DNA of 44,308 nt, taken from Hofstenia miamia. Its lineage: Eukaryota; Xenacoelomorpha; Acoela; Hofsteniidae. Made by a program: the position numbers and the translations under genes. Position 1 is the first letter of the stretch. Each line of letters opens with the position of its first letter. Positions 32,905 through 43,187 of this stretch are shown piece by piece. The notes below the pieces were generated by a model. That model was not told the DNA's origin, did no database searches, and saw only the letters and a program-made list of their open reading frames with translations. The stretch spans positions 1,083,863-1,128,170 of the forward strand of contig CABFPE010000044.1 of NCBI GenBank assembly GCA_900660155.1, written 5' to 3'.

Positions 32905-35900
32905 CTAAACGAATTTTTTAAATATATATTTTGATGTCTTACTATTAAAGGTACCTTAGGATACATAAATGATTTGCATCTATTAGGTTACTGATTTTAA
33001 ACATTTTGCGAGCTGGGATTGCTCATTTTGTAAATTTCATATCTTTTAAAATTTATAAAAATGCGTAGCTTAAATGATTATATTTACCAATGAAATTTTC
33101 CTTCTTTTTCAAAATGATTTTGTTTATTAATTTCAATAAAAAGTAGGCTAAAATTCTTTTTAGTCTTAATTTTTTAATTATAATATATTATCGTAACCAA
33201 ACAGTGTTGGTATAAATAGTGAATAACTTGTTAACTTTGTATAATATTTCCATACTTGTGGAAAATGTGATTGAGAAAGTGACGCAGTGAGATACAAGAG
33301 TAAATTTGATGGTTTCAAAACAATTGCCCGTTAATATGATGAGTATCGCAAAGGCTGTTTACTATTAAATTACATTTAAAATATGTGCTTTATCATTTTA
33401 TTGACTTATATTTTTGAAGTTTTAGAATTGTAACAACTTTAAGTAATGACAAGCAATTAAGCATATTTGAATAAGCAAATTTATTAGACTGCACCAAGTT
33501 GAAGTTGTGGCTAAGTAATAAACAAGTTTATTTGCGCTAGCTATGGAAGTTCAATATACAATGGAATTATACATGTATATCACATTTAATTTCGAAAAAT
33601 ACAAACTGTTTCTGAGCAACTTTTTTTAGTGTCATGAAATTTACTATTCACTGTTCTGTTGGAAAAGGATCTGGAGCTAAACATCTCAGTGGGACTGATG
33701 TCAACACAATATTTTAAATAAGGATTTCAGACTACTAATTATAATTTTCGCTAGTTTTGGGACTGGACTGAGAGAGAGTGTATTTCGCAGGCTTGTCCAT
33801 CGTGCAGAATTATGATCCCCAACCAACGCACCCCATGAAATTTCTCGTGGGGATTCTCAATACATAAAATATATGTATATATCTAGATGGAAACTTTTGC
33901 AATTTCATATTTATGTATATATATATATAATATCAACATGATCCTGAAAATCATCTTCAGCAATCTTGATTTTTATTCTGCTTAAGAAATAATCTGATTG
34001 TTCATTTAAGGAATCAGAATTTTGAAAAACAATTTTGACAAGGGGATTATCTTTCATTTTTTGAGAAGGGAATTTTCTTTCCCTAATGCAGTTTTGTGTA
34101 GAGGAAGAATTTCTGAGATGGAAGAGCGGTAAAATAGCAAGTTTATTCTCATAGTTAACTGGATATCTTTAGATATGTCGTTTTTTTATTTTGGAAAAGC
34201 TTTAAAAACACTCTTATAATGAAGTTTGAAGTTCTATATGAAACCCATGGGGAGGCCACACAAATCCTTACTGCATTAGAAAAACCTAGTATTTGGACTA
34301 AGAACAATTAAATTCTAATCACGCACAGCCCTAATACAAACAACTTGTTCTGTTAAAAAATCATCAAATTTAAGTTAAAACAATGAAATATTACATTTTT
34401 CTAGCAAACATATAAGAACATAATTATATAACTGATTGGGAAGGTTTGCGTGTCACTCTCAAACGGTTCGGGTTGCTAGTCATTTATAATAGTTCCAATG
34501 CAAGAACACCAACAGATTTAAGGAACAATTTGAGAAGTCAAACATTTTGATCTTTGAAATTCTTAAAGATTTTTGAATTTCATTAGTGATTTCATATAGT
34601 TTTTATTGATTATTTTATGTTTTAACAGTTTGTTAGTATTATACTAGTAATCTTTATTTGATCGGGTCCCGTTTCACACTCTGATTTATACAGATTGTTT
34701 TTGTATAAACTACTCGTATTTTAAAACACAGTGCATTCAAGAATTTAAAAATTGGACATTTGCTTCTATGTTTATTAAATCAAATTTGCACATCTTTCAG
34801 AGCTTAAGCTAAACAGTGGTATCATATTCCTGATGCACTCAAACTCTTCATATCCAATAAAAAAATCTAGATCCTTTCTTCAGTCCAGAATAATTTTGCG
34901 ATTATTTATGTTTATAGTTTCTACAAATTTCCCCCAATTTGTTTGTTTTGAAATGTTCACTATATTTTATAGTAATAATTAATTAATACTTCTCACAACT
35001 CTTTGTAACAAAAGGCAAAAAGCGATTTTTTATCTAGAGGTAAAAACACATTTATTTTTTAGTTAGATGCCTAAATTTTTAGGTAGTACTTAGAGACAAA
35101 TGCATTCATGGATTCAAATATTTTATGTTTGGAATTAGGTCATGTTATTGATTAGGCAAGAGAAACTTGAAAATTTCGTTTTAGAAACAAATTTAGTTAT
35201 TAGTCATTTTAATTTCGGCAAAATTGCGAGCTATCAGCCATTTGTATGGCAATCTGAACATAGTTCAATACTAGATATGTAAAGCAAAATTTTATAATGC
35301 CATGATTTTATGGTTGATTACTAACAAAGCATGATGATAAAAAATTAGCGAATTTAAAATTTCAGAATTTGATGCTTATGGTAAATGGTTCATGTCATGA
35401 CTCAACATCATTCTTTGCCAATTAAGATAAATGAGCAAGCAAAACATGATTATTAAAAAATTTGACCTAACGAAGCGATTGCGAAATCCCGTTAATATTT
35501 CGGATTGCAATTTATATTCCATTTTAATAAAATATTTACAATGCTTGCCAACGTGGACTTTTCCATTTTATGGAAATGCTTTTTTTAGGAAAAGTGAAAC
35601 CCTTTTTCAAGAAAGAAGTGATTTTACTTAAGTATAGCTAAGCGATTTAATTCTAGCTGGTGAGATAAATGGTGATATGTTTTCTCAATATGGTCAAATA
35701 CATAACCCAAAACTTGTCAGTTTAAGCTTAAGTATATTTTGTCAAGTGTAACTAATGAAAAACACTCATCCAATTACAAGTTTTGTCTTATATCGCACTT
35801 ACTTTTGCAAACACAAATTTTCTATTAAATTATTGAGACTTCTTGCTCACTGAGGTGTCATACATTGTATTCACATATCCAGGTCAGCTTTCATTGAAAA

Positions 35901-35913
35901 TTTCCAAATTTTC

Positions 35914-35952
<39 letters not shown>

Positions 35953-36969
35953 TTCTATTTTTGCATTTACCAAAACATGGCTTACCAACAACATATCAGG
36001 GAACATATTTAATTTCAATAAATCAAATTTCAAAAGCTTTTGTAAAAACAAAGAATTTAAAGGTGGAGGTCTAATGCTATTAATGCCTAGTTTTTGAACC
36101 CAATTGGGCGAAAATACTTAAAAATAAACGACAAAAATTTTGAAACACAATGTGTAGAAATTAAAAAACAATGAAATGCAAACTATCAGCACTCATAAAA
36201 ATCAGCTTTTTCCTCTATTTGTTCCCACAATACAGGTTGATAATTTTATCAGAAACTGCTTTAGAAGAGTCACTGTGTGCTGTCACATGGTTCGTATACA
36301 AACTGCCTGTCTCCTTTACGATGCTATTGTGCTCGTCTCGTAAAGTACCAGTCGCAGTTTTTCTTTCATGTCTGAGAACTTGAAAAAGGTATATTTGTGT
36401 TCGTTTTAAGGTTTGCTGCAAGAACCACATATATTGCAACAATTTCTTTATCAGAAATATTAACATGGGCCCCTAATTCTTTCATGCTGATCAATTCCCT
36501 GCCATATCTCAACAAGTTGCATTATTTGTTTATGCCTCAGACTCACACTGAGAATTATCTTTGGTAGCCAAAATGGTACTCCATCGCACAATAGTAGAGT
36601 TGTACATGATTTCTTGGATGACATCTTTGAGATGTGGATTGGTAGGAGAATAACCATTGCAGGGCCACCAATAGCGCTAGACTTGTCTCTCTGTTATTAC
36701 TAAAGGCGGGGTTTTCTGTAGAAACGTGTCTACTCTGATATTCGCATCCAACCAAAAGATAAGGGAAAGAATTATTGTAGCGTTTGCAGGTCTGGACAAT
36801 GCCAAAGACTTGTGTTAATGAAAATGTCACTCAATCCAGAGGGAGTTCAGTTGGTTATTAATTCTGAAAGACAACGCTGCAAAACGGCTATAAATGTTTA
36901 TTAAATGTTTGTTTGTTTATATCATTACCTAAATATAATTTTACAAAAACAAATTTGTTAACTATTGCA

Positions 36970-36970
<1 letters not shown>
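32905..36970 (-). other. Intron 3 of the Ig gene, distal part
   Basis: Non-coding, with an (AT)n run at about 35916-35951. A somewhat GC-richer patch at 33760-33850 and open stretches at 36171-36830 were examined and not identified. Confidence 0.5.

Positions 36971-37013
<43 letters not shown>
36971..37013. repeat. (ATT)n microsatellite at the LINE 3' end
   Basis: A perfect ATT run of 43 bp that abuts the 3' end of the minus-strand LINE (as TAA on the element strand). Confidence 0.97.
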
Positions 37014-37261
37014 GCTCGGGGAACTTACCAGTACCCAGGCTGTACCTAACAATGCTGCCTTCTGTGCAACCACTCATCCCCACTTTGGTATTCCCAACTC
37101 CTCCAAGTATATCTTATGCTTCTTACTTGCTGCACCTAATGCTCCTACAACTACCGGTACTACTTTGACCTTCTTCTATTTCCTCTGCCAACTCCCTATA
37201 ATTGTCTATCTTCTTTTTCTCCTTGTTTTCTACATTTCTATCCTTTGGTACTATTATGTCT

Positions 37262-37570
37262 TCACTGTTCCCAATTTTTCTCTTTGTCTACCACTGCTAT
37301 GTCTGGCCTCCGTGCTTCTATCACGTTGTTCGTCTGTATGTTAAAGTCCCACATTATCTTAACCTTCACATTTTCTATGACGCCCTGTGGCTTGTGCTCA
37401 TACCACTTGTCTCCTGCTTCTAACCCATGCTGCCTGCTCAAATTCCAGTGTACCATTCTTCCCACATTGTCATGCCTGAACTTATACACATTCTGTGCCG
37501 ACTTCTCACACTCTGCTATCAGATGGTGTACTGTCTCTGCCTATTTCTTACAAGCCTACACTTATCACTT
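37262..37570 (-). pseudogene. R4/Dong-like CCHC and restriction-like endonuclease domain
   Basis: After the RT gap the element reads SDKCRLCKKQAETVHHLIAE followed by C (one stop in this copy), a C-x2-C-x7-8-H-x4-C finger. Further on come HDNVGRMVHWNL, DKWYEHKPQGVIENVKVKIM, WDFNIQTNNVIEARRPDIAV and VDK. The RPD...VDK segment is the PD-(D/E)xK-like core of the site-specific endonuclease of R2/R4-type elements. In known relatives it nicks the target DNA to prime reverse transcription. Confidence 0.85.
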
Positions 37571-37586
37571 ACTTCTGCTCTTCACA

Positions 37587-38162
37587 CTAAGTTCTTATCT
37601 TCCTTAACTCCTTAGTGACATCTAGTAGCGATCCCTTCTTCAACTTATATCCTATGCCTGTGTCCTTTAACTTTTCTGTGATAGGTATTAAGCTAACTAC
37701 AAACAGAAGAGTTGCTAAGCTGTCTCCCTGGAATATGCCTCGCCTAAACCTCAGCCTGTGCCCGTCTATCTCAGTCTGCCACTTTCCCATCTCTCTTCCT
37801 AGAAACTCTACCCATTTCCGTGAAACTCCAATGGCCTCTAGCGTCCTCAATACCCACCTATGCGATATGATGTAAGTTTGTCTTCCTTCTTCTACGATTC
37901 TCCACTACTACCTGCTCTATTAACAACTGGTCTTTGCATCCTCTCGTTTTGTCCTACATCCTTTCTGCTCCTCTGGTATCAACCTGTTCTGTTCTAAGTA
38001 ACATGCCAGCCTACTTGAAATCACAGAAGTTAGCAATTTCCAAATTGTTGGCAGACATGTTATTGGCCTGAAGTTGCTTGCCACACTACCTTTCTTGGGG
38101 CCTTCTGTATCAGAAATGTCCTTCCCACTACCAACCACTCTGGGCACCCACTCACCACACAC
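37587..38162 (-). pseudogene. R4/Dong-like reverse transcriptase remnant
   Basis: Reading downward from 38162: PKKGSVASNFRPITCLPTIW and KLLTSVISSRLACYLEQNRL (RT fingers), KDQLLIEQVVVENRRRRKTN, then after a frame jump RWVLRTLEAIGVSRKWVEFL and FRRGIFQGDSLATLLFVVSL (the RGxxQGDxLSPLLF block). Between KTNLHHIA and VLRTLEAIG the usual IDYxKAxDSVPH segment with the first catalytic Asp is absent. After GYKLKKGS the FxDD segment is also absent. The enzyme is dead by deletion, not just point mutation. Confidence 0.88.
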
Positions 38163-39035
38163 TCCTCCAATGCTACTGCTAGTCTCTCATTAACAATACC
38201 TATTTACCTCATCTTTGCCTGGCGCCTTCCAGTTCTTCATCTTCTTTAGAGCCTCCTTCAGATTTGCAATTGTGATTATTTCTTCTTCTTCTTGACTAAG
38301 TTCCTTCTGCATCTGCTCACTCTCTATCTCTGGTCCCGCACTTCCCCATATATTCTCCCAGAACCTTAATGCGTCCTCGCCTGCTCCAGTTCTTTGTAGA
38401 ATCTTCTTTCATGGGTCTCAAACTTCATATTGTCTCTTGCCTGCTTTGCCATTGCCCTATATTTTCTCAGTTTCTCAGCTTCTGCAACTAATCTCTGCTT
38501 AAGCTCTTCTTTGCAGGTTTTACATTCTTGCCCTTACCTACCCTGCACCTGTCCTGTACTGCCTTGCTTATCCCGATCTTCCCTATTTGCTGCCTAATAA
38601 TTGCCACTTTATTCTCACTTCTTTTCTCCCATGCCGGCTTTCTGTATCTTTTATCTTCTTGTCGTCTTTTCTTTTTCATGTCCATGCCTACATTTTTCAG
38701 CACCTCACATGCACCTGCATACAATAAGCTATTTACTTCTGTGACACTCCTAGCATCTATCCTCTCCAACACATTATTAACTTTTGCTGTCTCTACTGCT
38801 AGCTTGCTTTTCTTAACTTCTCTTGGAACTGGCGACCTAGTTTTCTCACATATTTCTTCCTTGATCTTTTCTTAGATTGCTGCTTCAGTTTCTGCGCCCA
38901 CTGGTTCTTCTGCTTCCGCCACTTCTGTCACAATGTCTATCACTTCATCTTCCCTTTGCTTCAACTCTCTTTTCCCCTTACTCTCATCCAACTGCAACTT
39001 TCGCACTTGTCCTGCAAGCCTCTGCTCTGTAACTT

Positions 39036-39218
39036 CTAATCCTGTTCCTGCCTTCCTCTATTCTTCCAACATTCTTCCAACATTCTCTTCCTGTAACCTC
39101 TCTTACCTGACCTGCTTCTTCTGTAACACTCCAATGCTGTTCTGTTCTGCTCATCTGTCCATTTATTCCGTCGTCGCTTGGTCTGTGTGGATCCTATACT
39201 ACCACTTCTCGAGTCCAC
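39036..39218 (-). pseudogene. R4/Dong-like ORF, N-terminal segment
   Basis: The frame starting at ATG 39218 reads TKRRRNKWTDEQNRTALECY, then SGKRGYRKRMLEECWKNRG. The KWTDEQN pattern resembles the Myb-like or helix-turn-helix DNA-binding region found near the N-terminus of R2/R4-type elements. A later stretch at 38488-38772 (EVNSLLYAGACEVLKNVG, then basic residues) matches the region between the N-terminus and RT in this group. Confidence 0.7.
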
Positions 39219-39240
39219 ACTCCCGATTGTGGAGTCCGCA

Positions 39241-39263
39241 TTATTATTATTATTCTTATTATT

Positions 39264-39332
<69 letters not shown>

Positions 39333-39333
39333 T
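39241..39333. repeat. (ATT)n microsatellite at the LINE 5' end
   Basis: About 93 bp of ATT repeat with a few variant units (CTT, TTT) abutting the element's 5' side. Confidence 0.95.
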
Positions 39334-39765
39334 GTAACAATATTTCTTATAAAATTTTTTTAGAATTAAAAGAAATCAATTACTTTGTAGCATGAAACAT
39401 GCACTTAATTTTTGCACACAATATGAATGTGTGTTATTGCAATCAATATGCCATACATTTACCGATAAATTTGAAAACTAACAGGTGTTAAATAAAAATT
39501 TGAAATAGTCCTGGACACGTTATAAAAGTCAAAAGACCCAAGTACAATAAATTTATTCGAGCACAAATTTAACAATAGATGTCAGCGAATTAGAACATAC
39601 CAATAAAGCAAAGCATCGGGATCTTTTTCTCTTGTCTTTATTAACATACTGTTCACATTGGTCATCATGACATTTGCGTCAAATTATGGTTATAAACTTT
39701 TTTTGAGGATAGACCAAAAGTCCTGAATAAACCTCAAGTGTGATAGGCATGGAGGATTCCCGTTT

Positions 39766-40011
39766 TTATGGGACAATTATGATTTGAAACTCTTCAAATG
39801 TGGAGATAGTGAGGTTGGCGTAATGGACTGATGCCAAATCAGTCCAAAACATGTAGTTGTTTTCAGCATGGCTGGCTTCCAGAAATGGCAACATGAACTT
39901 GCGAATGTTTTTATTAGAATAAATTGCCTTATTGGCAGCAAGATTTGAAGAACAAATGCATGTCTTTGAAATTTCTGAATCCCTCACAGCAATCCAGACG
40001 AGGATCTTCAT
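39766..40011 (-). pseudogene. Tc1-like transposase, catalytic-domain remnant
   Basis: The frame reads MKILVWIAVRDSEISKTCIC, RKFMLPFLEASHAENNYMFW and TDLASVHYANLTISTFEEFQ. FWTDLASVHYA corresponds to the FWPDLASxHYA block with the second catalytic Asp. The segment between this and the N-terminal piece and the PxNxPxLRPIExFW end with the third catalytic residue are lost or scrambled. Confidence 0.75.
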
Positions 40012-40339
40012 CTCGAATTTCTTCTGTCATTAGAATTGACATTACCACAAATACTATGATGATATAGAGTAAATTAGATGTCATCATTAAGAAAGAAACT
40101 AGGGCTGACATTGACAAAACCTATCGGGAAGGATGATCAATCCGTAATCGCTGAGCTTTAATTGGTTTTTAGTTGCATGAGACCTCTTTGTTTTCTTTAA
40201 GACAGATATGTTCATCTTTCAATAATTATTGGTATAGCCAAAAAACTTATGAAATTTATTTGATATTTCTCTTTTTTTGCGGTTACTTTCTTAATTATTT
40301 TTTCCTCAAGTGTGGAGTAATCTTTTCAGCTTGCTTTCC

Positions 40340-40522
40340 TCAGCTGCTACTTCTTGCAATCTCGCCTCTCTCTTTGTAATTGTTGATAATGTTATACACG
40401 GTAGATTGAGGGATGTTGAGCTGTTTGAAATATAGAGCGATATTGTACGTCGAAGCCCCGGGATGATCAATCATGTATTGTATGACCATTGATCTGCGAT
40501 CCTTTTCCTTAAGGTGATGCAT
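40340..40522 (-). pseudogene. Tc1-like transposase, N-terminal DNA-binding domain
   Basis: The ATG at 40522 opens HHLKEKDRRSMVIQYMIDHP, then GASTYNIALYFKQLNIPQST and VYNIINNYKERGEIARSS. This is a paired-like helix-turn-helix (S/T-T-V-Y-N-I-I-N-x-Y-K-E-R-G), the DNA-binding half of a family of Tc1-like transposases common in arthropods. Confidence 0.8.
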
Positions 40523-41105
40523 TGCCTTGAACGTGACAAGCGAATGATTCTAAAGGCTTACAAAAATATTGATTATTTATCCACCTAGGTCACATACATT
40601 GAAGTTCGCTCTAATATTTACCCTTTCATTTCAATAGATTATTTTCAACTATTCCAAATTTCTAGTGAACACCTTTCAAGATATAAAATTGTAATCTTCA
40701 AATAAGTGCAAACTATTACAGGGTAAAAAATTTGATGGTAATTGCACGAATTCAAATTTTGATCACTAAAATGTTTTTATATCAATCATTTTATTTTTAT
40801 TTTAAAATTACTAGAATTACAGTAGACTTTCAATATTTTAAAACCCTTTGTAAATTTTTTAATTTATCAAGTTATATGAACAGTCACCTGTACATTTTAC
40901 AAACATATGCAAAAATATATGTTAGCTCTACAAATGTATTCGAAAAATGTATGTCACTGATTTTTTAAAATATTGTTTCTAGAAAATATTACATTATAAC
41001 ATACTGAATAAACATTCTGGCTTCGATAAAGAAGTGCCAAAAAGAAGGAATCCGAATTCAGTAAATTGTACTGTAGAATTGTTGAAAAATTGAATTAAAA
41101 CTTAC

Positions 41106-41302
41106 GAGTAGAGTTAACATAAGTAAGAGAAGAAAAAGCGACACCATACATATTTTCTGCAGTGCATTTGTATATACCAATTGCATTGGAGTACTCTGTG
41201 AACTCATAGGTTACATTGAGGAGATAATCTCTGCCAATCACAGGTGTATTTGCTACTACGTCATAATCAGAGCTTGAAAACTTTTTGTAGTACCATGTGA
41301 CA
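41106..41302 (-). CDS. Neuroglian/hemolin-like Ig protein, exon 3 (Ig1, second half)
   Basis: The acceptor TTTAG precedes 41302 and the donor C|GTAAGT follows 41106. The first base completes an Asn codon, so the join reads GYPKPNVTWYY, the expected C-strand of an Ig domain. It encodes residues 59-125, with core Trp62 and the F-strand motif GIYKCTAENMYGVAFSS (Cys105). That motif closely follows the arthropod neuroglian pattern of GxYxCxAENxYGVA. Cys50 and Cys105 should form the domain disulfide. Two Asn-X-Ser/Thr sites, NVT and NST, suggest N-glycosylation. This exon carries the strongest family signal in the window. Confidence 0.92.
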
Positions 41303-42686
41303 CTAAACATTGAAAAAAGATATACATAATCAAACTAAATATACATGTACATTACAAAAAATGTCACTTGGTAGACGCTGACATGTAGTTCAACAGTTCT
41401 CAGGGCAGGCCAAATAATTAATTTCAGCTCTTAATTAAATGTCACAATTGATTATCTAACAAGTTTCAAAAATAGACAGTACTTTTTTCAAACGTGCTTT
41501 TTGGGCAGTTAATGCTAAAATTTGTCTTCGATATGGCATCCGGTTTGGTCATTTCCTCTTAAAATGTTGTAAACATTGAGGTTAAAATCAGTAGAAATAT
41601 ATTCAATATCTTGCATTTCATAAATATAGACAATTCTAATATATCAATGTATTCTCAACCAATCAAAACATAGTTATTGTTAGTTGGTTTTAGTGTATTA
41701 TGTAAGCATGGGTTAAATGTTGCTGGTTCACTTTTTATGGATGTTCACAAAAAGAATAAGATTATCCATTGTTTCTGCAAGGTATTCGCCTCTACAGCAA
41801 ACTTCATGGCCTCCATGATAACTGCACATAAATCCATGCGACTACTATTTTGGGACTACAAAAGTTGAAGAGCTTAAGAATGCTGTAATGGATATTGGAA
41901 ACAGTGGCTATTAATGTTTGCATTTGATTATCCAACTATCACTACTCGTTCAAAATTAAAATTATCTCATTCAACAGCATTTATAGGAATATACTCTTTC
42001 ATATTAAGTCACTTAGTATATTGTTGTTCAACCGAATTGTGAAAATTGCTGATAAATGTGGAATGCACCCTACATTTACATCAAACAAATATTTAAGAAG
42101 AATTCTAAATGCTAAGAACACTGAAGACATTTATACTTTAGACAATTTTTTCTAAGTGCTAGAATTATTGAAATGTCCCCCCCCCCTCAGCTTAATGAAA
42201 AAATTGCTAAAATTTTACCACTTTTTTGTCTGAAGAACAAATGACATTTCCTAATGAGTGTATTATAGCTTTACATTTACCCAAACAACCATTTTTTAGA
42301 GTTAATTTCAAAAAATGTTTGGGTCTAATTGGGTTAAATGATGAACATTTTATGGTTGTGAAAAATACTTGTAAGTATAGCTGAAATGAAATATCATTTT
42401 AGAGTCATACCTTGCTTTCAAAATATCCAGATACATCCAATTAAACACAATTCTGATGAAGTAAGCAAACATATTAGTTTTTGGGACAATAACTCCATTT
42501 ACCATGAATCCTAGAACAAGATCGAAGAAAAAACAAAGTAACATAATAAAAAATATCTCTATTTTATCTGTATAGTGATACATTAAGATAAAAGTTGATT
42601 GTTAAAATGGTTTTACATGCGTGATCGTAGATTGATGGTTCTAAGATCTTGTTTGATAGTCAATCGAAAATAAAATATATTCTTAC
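41303..42686 (-). other. Intron 2 of the Ig gene, with a protein-like patch
   Basis: On the plus strand, 41659-42360 has protein-like pieces: HGLNVAGSLFMD near 41710 and KIADKCGMHPTFTSNKYLRR near 42040-42110. They suggest a decayed transposase, possibly of the THAP/P-element type, but no diagnostic block is clear. A 10-base C run sits at 42177-42186. Confidence 0.35.
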
Positions 42687-42804
42687 TTTGGTTTTGGGTA
42701 CCCACTAGCTGAGCAATCAAGATTGAAATTTGCAGCAGCCGCAGCGAATTGCTCGTAGTAATAGAATGGTTTGATATACGGTGGACGACCAACATCATCA
42801 ACGC
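42687..42804 (-). CDS. Neuroglian/hemolin-like Ig protein, exon 2 (Ig1, first half)
   Basis: The acceptor TTAG lies before 42804 and the donor AA|GTAAGA after 42687. Entry is phase 1 and exit phase 2. It encodes residues 20-59, starting with a short spacer containing GRPPYIKP, which resembles the start of Ig1 in neuroglian. An alanine-rich stretch follows (residues 40-44), then the B-strand cysteine in LDCSASGYPKP (Cys50). The intron upstream is only 246 bp (42805-43050), the shortest in the gene. Confidence 0.88.
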
Positions 42805-43050
42805 CTAAGTAATTCAAAATTTCATTAATTAAAACAATACTATCATGTTTGTATAGAGGTAATCAGATTTTTTTTTAACAAAATAGGTAGAAGAGACGAA
42901 AATCCTCCTCTCAAAATAATGCCCCAATGAAAATCTAAAATAAACGCAGTGAGTTTATAAATTTATATCCCTCTATTTACACCATAGCACATGGCATTGA
43001 ATGAAAATTGAAGGAATTAAAATATATTTCTTAAAATTTTTAAAGCTTAC

Positions 43051-43108
43051 CTCTTAGTTCCACTCCAAATGTCAAGCATAACACAATTATAGTTGTTGTT
43101 AGAAACAT
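43051..43108 (-). CDS. Neuroglian/hemolin-like Ig protein, exon 1 (signal peptide)
   Basis: First coding exon of a secreted or membrane-anchored Ig-superfamily protein. The ATG is at 43108. Translation gives a short hydrophobic leader (residues 1-19, MFLTTTIIVLCLTFGVELR) with the look of a signal peptide. The exon ends in a good donor (G|GTAAGC), leaving phase 1, which the next exon at 42804 matches. This start was chosen because it is the only ATG upstream giving a leader in frame with the Ig domains. A TTTAG just upstream of the ATG (near 43120) could be an acceptor for a 5' UTR intron, so the transcription start may lie further up. No promoter was recognised. Protein family knowledge: neuroglian/L1 proteins are neuronal adhesion molecules and hemolin is a secreted immune relative with four Ig domains. 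Which of the two this is cannot be decided here. Confidence 0.8.
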
Positions 43109-43152
43109 CCTGTCAATTTTCTAAATGGCAATGATTTGAGAACGATCTTAGT

Positions 43153-43154
<2 letters not shown>

Positions 43155-43186
<32 letters not shown>
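43155..43186. repeat. (AT)n microsatellite upstream of exon 1
   Basis: An AT dinucleotide run of about 30 bp, about 50 bp upstream of the start codon of the Ig gene on its strand. Confidence 0.95.

Positions 43187-43187
<1 letters not shown>

Larger units (their letters stand above)
37014..39240 (-). mobile_element. R4/Dong-like non-LTR retrotransposon, internally deleted
   Basis: A minus-strand LINE lies directly between two ATT/TAA microsatellites. In order it shows an N-terminal DNA-binding-like segment, reverse transcriptase pieces, and a C-terminal CCHC plus restriction-enzyme-like endonuclease. This domain plan is that of the R2/R4 group. Dong of that group is known to insert into (TAA)n, which fits the flanks here. 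At 2.2 kb it is well short of a full element, and RT motifs are missing. It is far less AT-rich than the surrounding intron. It sits in intron 3 of the Ig gene. Confidence 0.88.
39483..40675 (-). mobile_element. Tc1-like element, decayed
   Basis: The low end, AGGTGTTAAATAAAAATTTG-AAATAG from 39484, and the reverse complement of the high end, AGGTGTTCACTAGAAATTTG-GAATAG from about 40674, are matching imperfect terminal inverted repeats. Between them lie two pieces of a transposase on the minus strand. At 1.2 kb it is slightly short. Frame breaks make it inactive. It is in intron 3 of the Ig gene. Confidence 0.75.

Noticed and set aside
33760..33850. GC-richer patch with inverted GATCCCCA / TGGGGATT words
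   Set aside because: The pairing is short and widely spaced, and no family or RNA fold could be supported.
36460..36830. Overlapping minus-strand open frames
   Set aside because: No recognisable motif in any frame; not supportable as a gene or element.
36965..37168. Plus-strand open frame beginning with an isoleucine run
   Set aside because: It is the translated (ATT)n repeat running into the antisense of the LINE 3' end.
38933..39363. Plus-strand open frames ending in poly-Tyr/Leu tracts
   Set aside because: They are the antisense of the minus-strand LINE and its ATT repeat.
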